A DNA stretch of 64,000 nucleotides from Microvirga ossetica. Its GTDB lineage: Bacteria; Pseudomonadota; Alphaproteobacteria; Rhizobiales; Beijerinckiaceae. The notes beneath the pieces are model-generated. The model did not search any database, had not been told where the DNA came from, and worked only from the letters and a program-made list of their open reading frames with translations. Made by a program: the position numbers and the translations under genes. Numbering within the stretch: the stretch's first letter is position 1; every line of letters begins with the position of its first letter. Location of the stretch: assembly GCF_002741015.1 (NCBI RefSeq), contig NZ_CP016616.1, positions 4,483,501-4,547,500 of the forward strand, written 5' to 3'. This document shows, in pieces, positions 9,284 to 17,765 of the stretch.

Positions 9284-10069
9284 TCAATCAATATCCAGAT
9301 CGACGATCACCGGCACGTGGTCGGACGGCTTGTCCCAGCCGCGCACCTCTTTGCGGATCGAGGTCGTCCGCAGCCTGTCCTGCGCCTGGGGCGAGAGCAG
9401 CAGGTGGTCGATGCGGATGCCGTTGTTTCGCTGGAAGGCGCCGGCCTGGTAGTCCCAGAACGAGTAGAGGCCCGGCTGGTCGTTGCAGGCGCGCACCGCG
9501 TCGATGAAGCCGAGGTTGAGCAATTCCCGGAATCTGCTCCGGCTCTCCGGCTGGAAGAGGGCGTCGTTCGTCCAGGCGGACGGGTCCATGGCGTCCTTGG
9601 GCTCGGGGATGACGTTGTAGTCGCCGCAAAGGATAAGCGGCTCCTCCAGCAGGAGCAGGCCGCGCGCATGGGCGCGCAGGCGGTCCATCCAGGCGAGCTT
9701 GTAGTCGAATTTCGGGGTGCCGATGGGGTTGCCGTTCGGCAGGTAGATCGAGGCGACCCGCACGGCGCCCGTCGCGGTCGAGACGACGCCTTCCAGGTAG
9801 CGGGCCTGCTCGTCGCCCTCGTCGCCGGGCAGGCCGCGGCGCACATCCTCGAGCGGGCGCTTGGACAGGATGGCGACGCCGTTATAGGCCTTCTGGCCAT
9901 GCGTCACGACGTTGTAGCCGAGGGCTTCCACATCGGCGCGCGGAAAGGCCTCGTCCACGCATTTCAGCTCCTGCAGGCAGACCACGTCCGGATCGGCGCT
10001 CCTCACGAAGGTCGCGAGGTGGTCCAGCCTCTGCTTGATGGAGTTCACATTCCACGTGGCTATCCGCAT
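9284..10069 (-). CDS. xthA: Exodeoxyribonuclease III
   Basis: This 261-aa protein belongs to the exonuclease III/AP endonuclease family, which cuts DNA at abasic sites and degrades 3' ends during base-excision repair. Family landmarks in order are MRIATWNVNSIKQRL at the N terminus, CLQELKC (metal-binding Glu), GVAILSKRP, LCGDYNVIPEP (Asp and Asn of the active site) and a C-terminal SDHVPVIVDL (catalytic Asp-His). The length fits ExoIII. ATG at 10069 is chosen because the family begins MRIATWNVNS; in-frame upstream ATGs lack conservation. Confidence 0.93.
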   Translation of the reverse strand: MRIATWNVNSIKQRLDHLATFVRSADPDVVCLQELKCVDEAFPRADVEALGYNVVTHGQKAYNGVAILSKRPLEDVRRGLPGDEGDEQARYLEGVVSTATGAVRVASIYLPNGNPIGTPKFDYKLAWMDRLRAHARGLLLLEEPLILCGDYNVIPEPKDAMDPSAWTNDALFQPESRSRFRELLNLGFIDAVRACNDQPGLYSFWDYQAGAFQRNNGIRIDHLLLSPQAQDRLRTTSIRKEVRGWDKPSDHVPVIVDLDID

Positions 10070-10164
10070 CGCGTCACTCTTGCTTGTCCGTCCCATGTGC
10101 TTCATCGGATTTTCGTCCTCGGCTGGCAAGCCGGAACTCGCCATCATCCCCACGGTTGCCCGAG

Positions 10165-10371
10165 ATGCCCGAATCCTGGCCCGAATCCTGGCTCACGCCC
10201 ATCGACAATTATTGCGAGCGCCTCGGGCCCGGGTTCCGGGCGGAGCCGCTGAACGCGGCGACGAACGGCGCCTTCCTTGCCGCGGCCCTCTACGCCCTGG
10301 TGCTCTGGCGGCGCATGAGGGCCACCATTGTTGATTCCTCGAAGAAGAGGCCGGTTCATGCCCACAGTTGA
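10165..10371 (+). pseudogene. Truncated ceramidase-like membrane protein
   Basis: The 68-aa frame begins MPESWPESWLTPIDNYCE and continues RLGPGFRAEPLNAATNGAFL. This matches the start of bacterial alkaline-ceramidase-like proteins (IDxYCER-GPGFWAEP-NA-TN pattern) and the first hydrophobic segment. The remaining transmembrane segments and metal-binding histidines are absent. After RRMRA (about 10322) the sequence is unlike the family, and the frame ends inside the next gene. I read it as a remnant whose 3' end was deleted up to the DHFR-like gene. A free short membrane peptide is a less likely reading. Confidence 0.55.
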
Positions 10372-10921
10372 GATACACGGCTATGCCATCGTCTCGGACA
10401 ACGATTGCATTGCGGACGAAGCCGGCCGGACGCCGGATATTCTTCGCAACGATGCCGACTGGGCCTATTTCCAGGCCGAGCTCAACAGGTCGGCCGTGAC
10501 GGTGCTGGGACGCTTGGGGCACGAGGCCAATCCGAACCCGAAGGGCCGCCTGCGGATGATCCTGTCCTCGTCCGCATCCGGGCTCGAGCGTCGCGCGGAT
10601 AGCTGGTGGTGGAACCCCGAGGCGCTGCCGTGGGACCAGGCCATCTGCACCGTGCTGCCGGACGGTGGGCGCGTCGCCGTGCCCGGCGGGAGACGCGTCT
10701 TCGACCTCTTCCTCGCCATCGGCTACGACGCCTTTCATCTCACCCGGGCGGAGGGCACCCTCGTTCCGAACGGCGTGACCGTCTTCTCGGGCTGCCGGGA
10801 AGGTGTGAGCGCCGAAGCCGTGCTGTCGGAGCGGGGCCTGAGGGCGGACGATCGCCGGATCCTCGATCCTGCCGGACCCGTGAGCCTGACAATTTGGCGG
10901 AACGGTCACCGAAACTCTTGA
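10358..10921 (+). CDS. Dihydrofolate-reductase-like fold protein
   Basis: This 187-aa protein has the look of the DHFR/RibD reductase superfamily: an N-terminal IHGYAIVSDNDCIAD strand-loop, a FQAELNRSAVTVLGRLGHE segment like the DHFR helix and strand that contact NADPH, and LFLAIGYDAFHLTRAE near the end. ATG at 10358 follows AAGAAGAGG at about 7 bases. The substrate is unknown and it is not close to classical FolA. Its start lies inside the tail of the ceramidase remnant, suggesting a deletion brought the two together. Confidence 0.55.
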   Translation: MPTVEIHGYAIVSDNDCIADEAGRTPDILRNDADWAYFQAELNRSAVTVLGRLGHEANPNPKGRLRMILSSSASGLERRADSWWWNPEALPWDQAICTVLPDGGRVAVPGGRRVFDLFLAIGYDAFHLTRAEGTLVPNGVTVFSGCREGVSAEAVLSERGLRADDRRILDPAGPVSLTIWRNGHRNS

Positions 10922-10967
10922 GTTTGCTTGACGTTGACGTTCGACAGCGATCCGAAGGGAGGAGCCT

Positions 10968-11417
10968 ATGCGTCACCTCACAATCTCGACTGCGCTGCTC
11001 GCAGGCTGCCTCATTGCCGGCGCGGCATGGGCGCAGGGATCCTCAGGCGGTTCCGGAGGGGGCTCGGGCGGCACCAGCGGCGGCTCGTCCTCATCGGCGG
11101 CGCCATCCACCTCCCCAAGCGGTTCGACCCTTCGCCCGCCCGCGCAAGGTATGCGAGGAAGCAGCGATCCCGGTAACAAGGCCAGCCGTGTCGGTGGCTC
11201 GACAGGGAATACACCAGCCGGGAACTCGACCACAGGCGGCACCATTCCTCCACCTGGCACAGAGGGCAGCACCGGACCCGCCGCCACGGGGACGGTTGCA
11301 GGCGATAGTCGCCTGCAACGGGGAGAGCGCTCGACCGTAAATCCCAGCTCTCGCGAGGAGAAACTGCTCGAAGAGGCCGACAAAAGGGTCCGGCGGGGGA
11401 TCTGTCAGGGCTGCTGA
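10968..11417 (+). CDS. Small exported Gly/Ser-rich protein
   Basis: A clear signal peptide (MRHLTISTALLAGCLIAGAA, cleavage near AWA-Q) is followed by a Gly/Ser run and a Thr/Pro/Gly-rich disordered body of about 90 residues. A short charged helix near the C terminus (EEKLLEEADKRVRRG) ends in CQGC. GGGAG lies 7 bases before the ATG. At 149 aa with no enzyme motif, it is probably a periplasmic or surface-linker protein of unknown role. The last two cysteines could bind metal or form a disulfide. Confidence 0.65.
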   Translation: MRHLTISTALLAGCLIAGAAWAQGSSGGSGGGSGGTSGGSSSSAAPSTSPSGSTLRPPAQGMRGSSDPGNKASRVGGSTGNTPAGNSTTGGTIPPPGTEGSTGPAATGTVAGDSRLQRGERSTVNPSSREEKLLEEADKRVRRGICQGC

Positions 11418-11420
11418 GGA

Positions 11421-12515
11421 CTAAGCGGCCTTTTCGAGGCCCGGATAATCCGTATAGCCTTCGGTGCCGCCGCCATAGAAGGTCGCGCGGTCCGGCTCGT
11501 TGAGCGGTGCGTTGAGGCGGAAGCGCTCGACAAGGTCCGGATTGGCGAGGAAGAAGCGTCCGAAGGCAACCAGATCCGCACGCCCGCTTGCCACAGCCTC
11601 GGCCGCCATATCGCGGCTATAGCCGTTATTGGCGATATAGGCGCCCTTGAAGGAGCGGCGCAGGCCGTCGTAATCGACGTTCACCGCATTCCGGTCGCCC
11701 TGTGTCGCGCCCTCGATCATGTGGATATAGCCGAGGCCTAGAGCGTCGAGCTTCTCGACCACGTAGCTGAACAGAGCCTGCGGATCGGAATCGGCAGCGT
11801 CGTTCACTTTCGCCGGCGACAGGCGGATGCCGACCCGTCCCTTGTCCCATACCTTGAGCACGGCCTCGGCCGCCTCGATGGTCAGTCGGGCCCGGTTCTC
11901 GACGGAGCCGCCATAGGCGTCTTTGCGGTGGTTCGAGCCGTCCTTCATGAACTGGTCGAGCAGGTAGCCGTTGGCCGCATGGATCTCGACGCCGTCGAAG
12001 CCGGCTTCCTTGGCGTTGCGGGCCGCATGCTCGTAGTCGCGCAGGATGCCGGGGATTTCGGAGAGCTCGAGCGCGCGGGGCTCCGACACCTCGGCAAAGC
12101 CCTCTTCGAGGAAGGTCTTGGTCTGGGCGCGAAGCGGCGAGGGGCCTACGGGTGCGCCGCCGCCGGGCTGCAGCGAGGTATGGGACACGCGGCCCACATG
12201 CCAGAGCTGGATGAAGATGCGTCCGCCGGCCTTATGGACCGCGTCTGTCACCTTGCGCCAATGCGCCACCTGCTCCGGCGTGTAGATGCCGGGCGTACGC
12301 AGATAGCCCTGTCCCTGGTGGGAGATCTGCGATCCTTCCGAGATCAGGAGGCCGGCGCTGGCGCGCTGGGCGTAATAGGTGGCGGTGATGTCCCGAGCCA
12401 CATCGCCTTCAGCCGCCCGGTTGCGGGTGAGGGGAGCCATGACCAGACGGTTCGGCAGGGTCAGGTCGCCCAGGGTGAAGGGCTGGAACAATGCACTGGC
12501 ATCGGCGCTCATCAT
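11421..12515 (-). CDS. Old Yellow Enzyme family alkene reductase (NemA-like)
   Basis: This 364-aa FMN-dependent TIM-barrel oxidoreductase reduces activated C=C bonds or nitro-esters with NAD(P)H. Visible signatures are LPNRLVMAPLTRNRA near the N terminus, LISEGSQISHQGQGY, FIQLWHVGRVSH, the substrate-binding VEIHAANGYLLDQF (His and Asn) and the FMN phosphate-binding region around LVAFGRFFLANPDLVERF. ATG at 12515, with GAGG upstream, matches the family start; the longer frame has no support. The physiological substrate is unknown. The neighbouring aldo/keto reductase (12621-13574) on the same strand may share the transcript. Confidence 0.85.
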   Translation of the reverse strand: MMSADASALFQPFTLGDLTLPNRLVMAPLTRNRAAEGDVARDITATYYAQRASAGLLISEGSQISHQGQGYLRTPGIYTPEQVAHWRKVTDAVHKAGGRIFIQLWHVGRVSHTSLQPGGGAPVGPSPLRAQTKTFLEEGFAEVSEPRALELSEIPGILRDYEHAARNAKEAGFDGVEIHAANGYLLDQFMKDGSNHRKDAYGGSVENRARLTIEAAEAVLKVWDKGRVGIRLSPAKVNDAADSDPQALFSYVVEKLDALGLGYIHMIEGATQGDRNAVNVDYDGLRRSFKGAYIANNGYSRDMAAEAVASGRADLVAFGRFFLANPDLVERFRLNAPLNEPDRATFYGGGTEGYTDYPGLEKAA

Positions 12516-12620
12516 AAAACCTCGTTCTGTCCTGTGAAATCGAATAAAGCACAGGTCGATACGAGATAATAAGCCCCCCGTCCGATGCAACGGAGGGCAG
12601 CCATGCAAAATTTCGATGCC

Positions 12621-13574
12621 TCAGGCGTAGGCGCTGGCCTTGTCGAGCTCAGCGATATCGGCCGGATCGAGTTGGAGGCTCGTCGCCTTCACGATCTCCT
12701 GCACCTGTTCCACCTTCGTGGCGCTGGCAATCGGCGCGGTCAATCCCGGGCGCGCCATGAGCCAGGCCAGGGCGACCTGGGCCGGAATGGCGCCCTTGCG
12801 AGCGGCGACCGCATCGAGAGCGGCCAGGATCCGCCGGCCCCTGTCGTCGAGATAGGCCGTCATGCGCCCGCCGCGCACGCTCTTGCCGAAATCCGCTTCA
12901 GACCGGTACTTGCCGGTCAGGAAGCCGCTGGCGAGGCCGTAATAGGGAATGACCCCGATATCCTCCTGCCGGCAGTGCGGCTCCAGTTCCGCCTCGTATT
13001 CGGCGCGGTCGTGCAGATTGTATTTCGGCTGCAGGCTTTCGTAGCGCGGCAGGCCGAGTTCGGCGCTGATCTCCAGCGCTTCCTTCAGGCGCGCGGCCGT
13101 GAAGTTCGATGCGCCGATCGCCCGCACCTTGCCGTCGCGGATCAGCTCTTCATAGGCGCCGAGCGTCTCCTGCTGCGGCGTCTCGAGATCGTCCCGGTGG
13201 GATTGATAGAGATCGATATGGTCGGTCTGCAGGCGCTGCAGGGACGCCTCGACGGCCGAGCGAATGTAGCTTTTCGACAAGCCCTTCCGATCCGGCGCCA
13301 TCTCGGAGCCGACCTTGGTGGCGATCACGAGCTTGTCGCGATTGCCGCGGGCCTTCATCCATTTGCCGATGATCGTTTCCGACTCGCCTCCTACATGGCC
13401 GGGCACCCAGGTGGAATAGACATCCGCCGTGTCGATGAAGTTGAGGCCCGCATCCACATAGGCGTCGAGCACCTTGAAGGAGGTTGCCTCATCGGCGGTC
13501 CAGCCGAAGACATTGCCGCCGAGGCAGAGCGGCGAAACCATCAAGTCGGAGCGGCCAAGCCTGCGTTTTTCCAT
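12621..13574 (-). CDS. Aldo/keto reductase
   Basis: This 317-aa NADPH-dependent TIM-barrel reductase has the catalytic tetrad: Asp and Tyr in FIDTADVYS, Lys in KLVIATKVG and His in IDLYQSHRDD. GASNFTAARLKEAL and APIASATKVEQVQE form the C-terminal cofactor region. It resembles the YajO/Tas-type general stress reductases; the substrate is unknown. Three ATGs sit in a row (13580, 13577, 13574); AAGGA upstream best fits the last. It lies 105 bases upstream of the OYE gene on the same strand. Confidence 0.85.
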   Translation of the reverse strand: MEKRRLGRSDLMVSPLCLGGNVFGWTADEATSFKVLDAYVDAGLNFIDTADVYSTWVPGHVGGESETIIGKWMKARGNRDKLVIATKVGSEMAPDRKGLSKSYIRSAVEASLQRLQTDHIDLYQSHRDDLETPQQETLGAYEELIRDGKVRAIGASNFTAARLKEALEISAELGLPRYESLQPKYNLHDRAEYEAELEPHCRQEDIGVIPYYGLASGFLTGKYRSEADFGKSVRGGRMTAYLDDRGRRILAALDAVAARKGAIPAQVALAWLMARPGLTAPIASATKVEQVQEIVKATSLQLDPADIAELDKASAYA

Positions 13575-13715
13575 CATCATGTCCTTGTTCGCGGTCTCAT
13601 TGGCGGACAGGGAAACTAGTGCATCGGACGGAAAAGTGGACTCATGTTTCCAATGATGTTGGTCATGCCTGCGACGTCCGACCGATACGCATGGGCCGGA
13701 CGCCGCTTCCGCCAT

Positions 13716-15110
13716 TCATGCCGCCGCGCTCAAGGTGATGCCGCGGGCCTCCGCGAAGGCGAACAGTTCGGATTCGCTGTCGACGCGATGGCGCTGGTCG
13801 ATGGTCCAGCCCGTCTCGTCGCCCACGACGATGTAGCCGCGCGCCTGAAGGCGGGAGATCACCGCCTGGATGCCGCCGCTCTCGTTGCGTGTCACGCCGC
13901 GCTCCGCAATGAAGCGCTCGATGGCGCTCTGAGCTGCCTGCGCGAGATCGATCGCATCCGCACGGTTCGCGGGCTTGGCCTTCGCCTTTGCCTGCGCGAG
14001 GATGCGGGCCGGATCCCGCCGAACCGATTTCCAACCGCCGCGGCCCGAGGTCTGACCGGAAGCTGATTCCGGCTCGACGGGACGCGCGGCCGCAGGTGCC
14101 TCGGTGACGACGATCTTCGGCGTTGAACGGGGCGCCGGCTGAGGCGCAGGGCGCAGGGTCGCGATCTGCGAGATGCCCTGAACCGCGGGCAGCACAGCCT
14201 TTTTCTCGACGGGTTTGGGTTTCTCCGCAGCGATGCGCGGCTCCGCTGCCTTGGGCTTTTCGACCGGCCTGGCAACGGCGATCCGCGCCTTTTCCTCGCG
14301 GGCTTTCTCTTCCCGTGCCTGGCGCGCAGCCTCGGCGGCTTTGCGGGCGGCCTCGGCTTCGGCTTTCTTCGCCTCGGCCTCCCGGCGCTTGGCTTCCACC
14401 TCCGCGGCCCTGGCTTCCGCCCCGCATCGCGCGGCGGCCTCGGCCGCGCGCTTGACGCGGACGACGAGACGCTGATCGATGCGCGCCTTCTCGGCGATGG
14501 CCGCGCGGGCGGCGCGGATCATTCCGGCTTCCGACTCGGCGACGGCGTTCTTCAGCCGCTCGGCAAGGAGGGATTCCAGAGCTTTGAGTGCGTCGGCGAG
14601 CGTCGCCTGAGGCTCGAGCCTCTGCGGCGCGATTGGCTGCACCGCGCGGGCCGCCGGGACTGCAGGCGCAGCGCGGCTTGCCGCAGGCGGCTGCGTCGGC
14701 TGCATCCGGGGCGTGGGCCTTGCCGGAGCCGGCTTGTCTGATTGCGGTTTCATCGCCTTCGGGCGGGCGGTCTCCGCAGCCGTGATCTTTGCCAGCTTGG
14801 AGAGATCGCGTACGCCGATCAGCCCGAGATCCTGCATCTTCCAGCGGATCTGGGTGACGGTTCTTCCGAGTTCCGCCGCGATGCGCTTGTCCGTCATCGG
14901 CGGATCGGCCGAGACAAGCTCGCGCAGGCGCGCGACGCTGGTTTGATCCCAGGACTGGTGCGGCTGGACGAGAGTGCCGATCAGCCGCGCCCTGGCATAG
15001 GTGGCCGGTACGGGGCGTCCCAGTTTCGCGGCCGTCACGGGAACCGGAACTTTGGCTTCCCGGTCACGGCGCAGAATCTCGAGTTCTTCTTCAGTCCAGA
15101 CCCTGTTCAT
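13716..15110 (-). CDS. SANT/HTH plus Ala-rich coiled-coil protein
   Basis: This 464-aa protein has three parts. Residues 1-100 carry two helix-turn-helix-like segments: WTEEELEILRRDREAKVPV, reminiscent of SANT/GcrA-type N termini, and MTDKRIAAELGRTVTQIRW. Residues about 115-350 are Pro/Ala linkers around a long TolA-like coiled coil of EAKRREAEAKKAEAE type. Residues about 395-464 form a compact conserved-looking domain with FIAERGVTRNESGG and GWTIDQRHRVDSE. GGAGAA lies before the ATG. The pattern suggests a nucleoid- or DNA-associated protein, but no known family covers the whole length. Confidence 0.65.
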   Translation of the reverse strand: MNRVWTEEELEILRRDREAKVPVPVTAAKLGRPVPATYARARLIGTLVQPHQSWDQTSVARLRELVSADPPMTDKRIAAELGRTVTQIRWKMQDLGLIGVRDLSKLAKITAAETARPKAMKPQSDKPAPARPTPRMQPTQPPAASRAAPAVPAARAVQPIAPQRLEPQATLADALKALESLLAERLKNAVAESEAGMIRAARAAIAEKARIDQRLVVRVKRAAEAAARCGAEARAAEVEAKRREAEAKKAEAEAARKAAEAARQAREEKAREEKARIAVARPVEKPKAAEPRIAAEKPKPVEKKAVLPAVQGISQIATLRPAPQPAPRSTPKIVVTEAPAAARPVEPESASGQTSGRGGWKSVRRDPARILAQAKAKAKPANRADAIDLAQAAQSAIERFIAERGVTRNESGGIQAVISRLQARGYIVVGDETGWTIDQRHRVDSESELFAFAEARGITLSAAA

Positions 15111-15648
15111 CGCAGGGCTTCTCCTTTTCTCAGCGAGGCTGGGATCCGGCGAACCTGCATTGCAGACGAAGAAGCGAATGCAAATGGAGAGGAAAATCGC
15201 CGGTCCCTGCCGGCGACGGGTGACCCTTAGGCCGGCATGAAACAGGTAGGCATCCGATGGACGGTGCCGGTTCTGACGGAACTCGCCGCCGGAGCCTCAT
15301 TGGTGGGCCCCGGCTCGGGTCGCAGCTCATGGTCATGCATGACGCAAGCCCCCCTCGCGAAGCGCAGGCTTCGCAAGACGGACAATTGCGGTCGCTTAAG
15401 GTCGAGCGGCAGGGGCATGACGAAGGATTCAAATCAGTGACGATGCGGACATGTAGTCGGCTTCGCGGCAAATCTCAATGCGGGAGATGTGTCGCAGGGG
15501 AAGTTTCCTCAGCGATGACAGGTCCCTTGAAAAATAACGCTTTCAGCAGTGTCTTCCAGCAATCCGTAAGAATTGATTAACCATGAAAGCGCATCCTCGA
15601 TCATGCGAATCCAAGCGGATGTCTCGCACGGCCGACAGGGGGAGGTTT
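15111..15648. other. Gene-free stretch
   Basis: About 540 bases lie between divergent genes. The overlapping short frames on both strands have no ribosome site. A GCGAAG/CTTCGC hairpin near 15357-15374 is the only structure I noticed. The right end must hold the promoter of the 15649 gene. Confidence 0.35.
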
Positions 15649-16065
15649 ATGACCGACAGCACTATTGCGCAAAAGATCAACGAGAGAATCGAAGCGGTCA
15701 AAAAAGTCGTGAACCTCATCGCTCAGGCGGGCAGGGGAGACGACCTGCACGATCTGCGCGTGCTCCTCATCAACACCATGAGCCTGCTCAAGCGCGATCC
15801 GGGCATCGAGGCCGCCGTCGACGATCTCTATGCCTCCGCGGCGGTGCTGGTGCAGGATGCCTCGACCGGCATTCCGCCATCGGCACGATCGCTTCGCCTC
15901 CTGCTTTCCGCCTCCGACCGCTTCTCCGCACGCCTCTCGACGGCAGCTGAACGGATCGGTCCGGAGCCCGAGATGCGACTCAAAGGATTGGAGGCAGCCT
16001 ATGCGGTTCAGCTGGAGCGCTTCTCCATGAAAGCGGAGTTGGACCCGGTCGGTCAGGTTGCCTGA
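15649..16065 (+). CDS. Small helical protein of unknown function
   Basis: This 138-aa, mostly helical cytosolic protein has no signal peptide or membrane segment. It begins MTDSTIAQKINERIEAVKKV. GGGGGAGG lies 4-5 bases before the ATG, a strong site that decides this start over the in-frame ATG at 15583. A possible intrinsic terminator follows at 16114-16146. I recognise no family. Confidence 0.65.
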   Translation: MTDSTIAQKINERIEAVKKVVNLIAQAGRGDDLHDLRVLLINTMSLLKRDPGIEAAVDDLYASAAVLVQDASTGIPPSARSLRLLLSASDRFSARLSTAAERIGPEPEMRLKGLEAAYAVQLERFSMKAELDPVGQVA

Positions 16066-16113
16066 AAGCAGCACGATCCTGCGGCTTCATTCGCCCCCCG
16101 CCATCCCCGACAA

Positions 16114-16146
16114 GCTCTCGCTGCAAATGGCATCGGGAGCTTTTTC
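16114..16146 (+). terminator. Intrinsic terminator after the 15649 gene
   Basis: GCTCTCG pairs with CGGGAGC (one G-T pair) across a 13-base loop and is followed by TTTTTC. Confidence 0.6.
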
Positions 16147-16353
16147 GTTTGGGATGGCTCCAAGGTCTTGCCAAGCTTTATCGCGATGAGCTGCCCTCCC
16201 GATCTGTGCAATCGAGCTGCTGAGGCGATTGAGCTGATCGACGCATTCCCGTTATATCGTTTTTGACGTGGCTCATGCCCTATGATGTACCGAGCTGTGA
16301 GACATCATCCGAGAAGACAGCCGCACCGGCGAGGTTTGATGCCGAGGGATAAG

Positions 16354-16416
16354 GCGAAAAGAAAGAGCGCCCCGTATGGAAACGGGGCGCTGAGGTGAGG
16401 GAGGACCACGAGGATA
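16354..16416 (-). ncRNA. Candidate small RNA 1 with anti-SD CCUCCC motif
   Basis: On the minus strand a perfect 10-bp hairpin (AGCGCCCCGT/ACGGGGCGCT, 16391-16366) is followed by CTTTCTTTTC, a strong intrinsic terminator. No open frame ends there. Just upstream is GGTCCTCCCTCACC (16407-16394), able to pair with Shine-Dalgarno sequences. A CRP-like box centred at 16455.5 and an AGGATA -10-like hexamer about 32 bases downstream place the start near 16416. A second unit of the same design lies at 18469-18524. The boundaries are inferred. Confidence 0.55.
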
Positions 16417-16447
16417 AATTTATCCTAGCGACTCCATTGTCCGTCGC

Positions 16448-16463
16448 AGTGAGCCAGGTCACA
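16448..16463. promoter_or_regulatory. CRP-like box AGTGA-N6-TCACA
   Basis: AGTGA GCCAGG TCACA. It is centred about 40 bases from the inferred start of the small RNA read leftward. Confidence 0.65.
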
Positions 16464-16579
16464 CGAGCGCTATGGTCATGCCACGAGAATGGCGGCAATC
16501 GAACCGCCGCGAGCCAAGTCGCCCGGACGTCCTGTCATCGAGACTTGAACCGCAATTCGGAAAGCATTGCTCAGCCCTG

Positions 16580-16595
16580 TGTGACTTTCATCTCA
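16580..16595. promoter_or_regulatory. CRP-like box TGTGA-N6-TCTCA
   Basis: TGTGA CTTTCA TCTCA, one mismatch from the palindrome. It is centred 57 bases before the ATG of the 51-aa gene at 16645. Confidence 0.6.
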
Positions 16596-16644
16596 GAGCA
16601 CGCCGCTCATTCCGGTTACCATCGCTGAATTGCAGGAGGTCGGC

Positions 16645-16800
16645 ATGTGGGCCATTTCGCATATCGTGTTTGCGTATCTGCACTTCGTTCCAGGCGGCAA
16701 CGGCGGCTGGACAAAAGGCGACGATTATCCCCGGTTCTCGACCGAAGATCGTCGGGAGATTTTGATCCCGATCGAAGCCTATTGGCGGCGCGTGGGCTGA
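16645..16800 (+). CDS. 51-aa micro-protein
   Basis: The frame begins MWAISHIVFAYLHFVPGGNG and ends with the charged TEDRREILIPIEAYWRRVG. AGGAGGT lies 6 bases before the ATG, a near-perfect ribosome site that makes this short frame credible. The N-terminal 14 residues are hydrophobic and aromatic and could insert in a membrane. A CRP-like box sits upstream. There is no known family. Confidence 0.6.
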   Translation: MWAISHIVFAYLHFVPGGNGGWTKGDDYPRFSTEDRREILIPIEAYWRRVG

Positions 16801-17035
16801 TCGACGGCAAGATGATCCGATCCGCAGGTCGGTAGCTTGAATAGGACGATGTGGAACCCGTGCGGAACGAGGTTCCGGTCGCTATCGTGAATAAGCAAAA
16901 TCGTTCGATTTCTCTCAGCAGGAACTATGACTTCCAAGGCTTCCTGCATTCCCCATTCAAACCGGGCACCCATTCATGGGTCGGATGTGATCTATCGCGA
17001 TCGACATTCTTGGGATCGTTCGTGCGCGGCCTCTA

Positions 17036-17085
17036 AAGCATTTTTCCGGCGAGGCGGATCCGGTTCGCCGTCAAAAATGCGGTAA
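17036..17085. repeat. Palindromic intergenic repeat (GCATTTTTCCGGCGA type)
   Basis: GCATTTTT pairs with AAAAATGC, and the inner CCGGCGA with TCGCCG, around GGCGGATCCGG. The opening AGCATTTTTCCGGCGA is close to the start of the 44689 copy (AGCATTTTCCGGCGAT). The flanking 16801-17215 stretch holds no gene I can support. Confidence 0.65.
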
Positions 17086-17215
17086 GCCAAAGAAGAGAGG
17101 CGATTCTACGTCAGTGGAAAGAGTCCAGCTGACTTCATCAATTGATGCAGTCGGCTCCTGTCTGAAGGACCTGATGGTTCAGGCCCCGATCTTGAGCGTG
17201 AGCGACAGCAGTGTC

Positions 17216-17365
17216 TCAACCGTTCTTTCTCGGCAGAAGTCCAGCTTTGACATCGGCCGCCGTCACGACTTTGCGGAACACGGTTTCGCGGAGATAGATC
17301 GAGTTGAAGACCGACTTGCAGTCGCTTTTACGGATAGACACGAATGACTTTTGATTGCGCTTCAT
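17216..17365 (-). CDS. 49-aa basic micro-protein
   Basis: The frame begins MKRNQKSFVSIRKSDCKSVF and ends AADVKAGLLPRKNG. GGGAG lies 7 bases before the ATG. The promoter geometry is good: a TGTGC-N6-TCACA box centred at 17428.5 and a GATAAT -10 hexamer (17401-17396) 30 bases further on. It is Lys/Arg-rich, with no membrane segment. The function is unknown. Confidence 0.55.
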   Translation of the reverse strand: MKRNQKSFVSIRKSDCKSVFNSIYLRETVFRKVVTAADVKAGLLPRKNG

Positions 17366-17420
17366 GATGTGCTCCCGTTTTCAGGACAAGAGCTGATTAT
17401 CCCGAAATCCCGGCTGGAAC

Positions 17421-17436
17421 TGTGCCTGTCGTCACA
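17421..17436. promoter_or_regulatory. CRP-like box TGTGC-N6-TCACA
   Basis: TGTGC CTGTCG TCACA, upstream of the 49-aa minus-strand gene, with a GATAAT -10 at 17401-17396 placed for activation at about -40. Confidence 0.65.
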
Positions 17437-17505
17437 GTTGGGGGGCGACTCCGGGAGCGAGGCTTGGGTCGGGGTTTCCGCTGCGCCGGCCTGTCGATCC
17501 GGCAC

Positions 17506-17521
17506 TGTGATGCCGGTTACA
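17506..17521. promoter_or_regulatory. CRP-like box TGTGA-N6-TTACA
   Basis: TGTGA TGCCGG TTACA. A start near 17554 would put the box at -40 and leave a leader of about 30 bases before the ATG at 17586. Confidence 0.6.
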
Positions 17522-17585
17522 GATGTCGGTCCGGATTTTAGGCATGAAGGTGTATCGAGGTTTCTGGCACGCAGGAGTGGATGCC

Positions 17586-17765
17586 ATGTACAAGTGCACA
17601 CGATACTGGGCCCGCTACATGAACACGATGGCGCTGTCGCGCAAGGTTACAGATCCCTCGAAGCGAAAGGCCCTGGTCCGTGACGCCTATATTTGGCTCC
17701 AGCGATATTTCGAGGCGGAGGAACAGGAACTCGCCCGACGGCGCGTCCCGCTGGCGCAGCGATAA
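17586..17765 (+). CDS. 59-aa helical micro-protein
   Basis: The frame begins MYKCTRYWARYMNTMALSRK. Its C-terminal half is a charged amphipathic helix (YIWLQRYFEAEEQELARR). AGGAG lies 8 bases before this ATG; an in-frame ATG at 17544 is a weaker alternative because it would nearly coincide with the inferred transcript start. A CRP-like box precedes it. No family is recognised. Confidence 0.55.
   Translation: MYKCTRYWARYMNTMALSRKVTDPSKRKALVRDAYIWLQRYFEAEEQELARRRVPLAQR

Noticed and set aside
16480..16565. tRNA-like T-arm words (GGTTCGATT, GGTTCAAGTC) on the minus strand
   Set aside because: No acceptor pairing, D-arm or anticodon arm could be fitted around them.
16779..16973. 64-aa minus-strand frame with VIVPAERNRTILLIHDSDRN
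   Set aside because: The peptide looks protein-like, but there is no clear ribosome site and an overlapping plus frame is equally good; unsupported.
17114..17347. 77-aa plus-strand frame
   Set aside because: Antisense to the better supported 49-aa gene with ribosome site, box and -10 hexamer.
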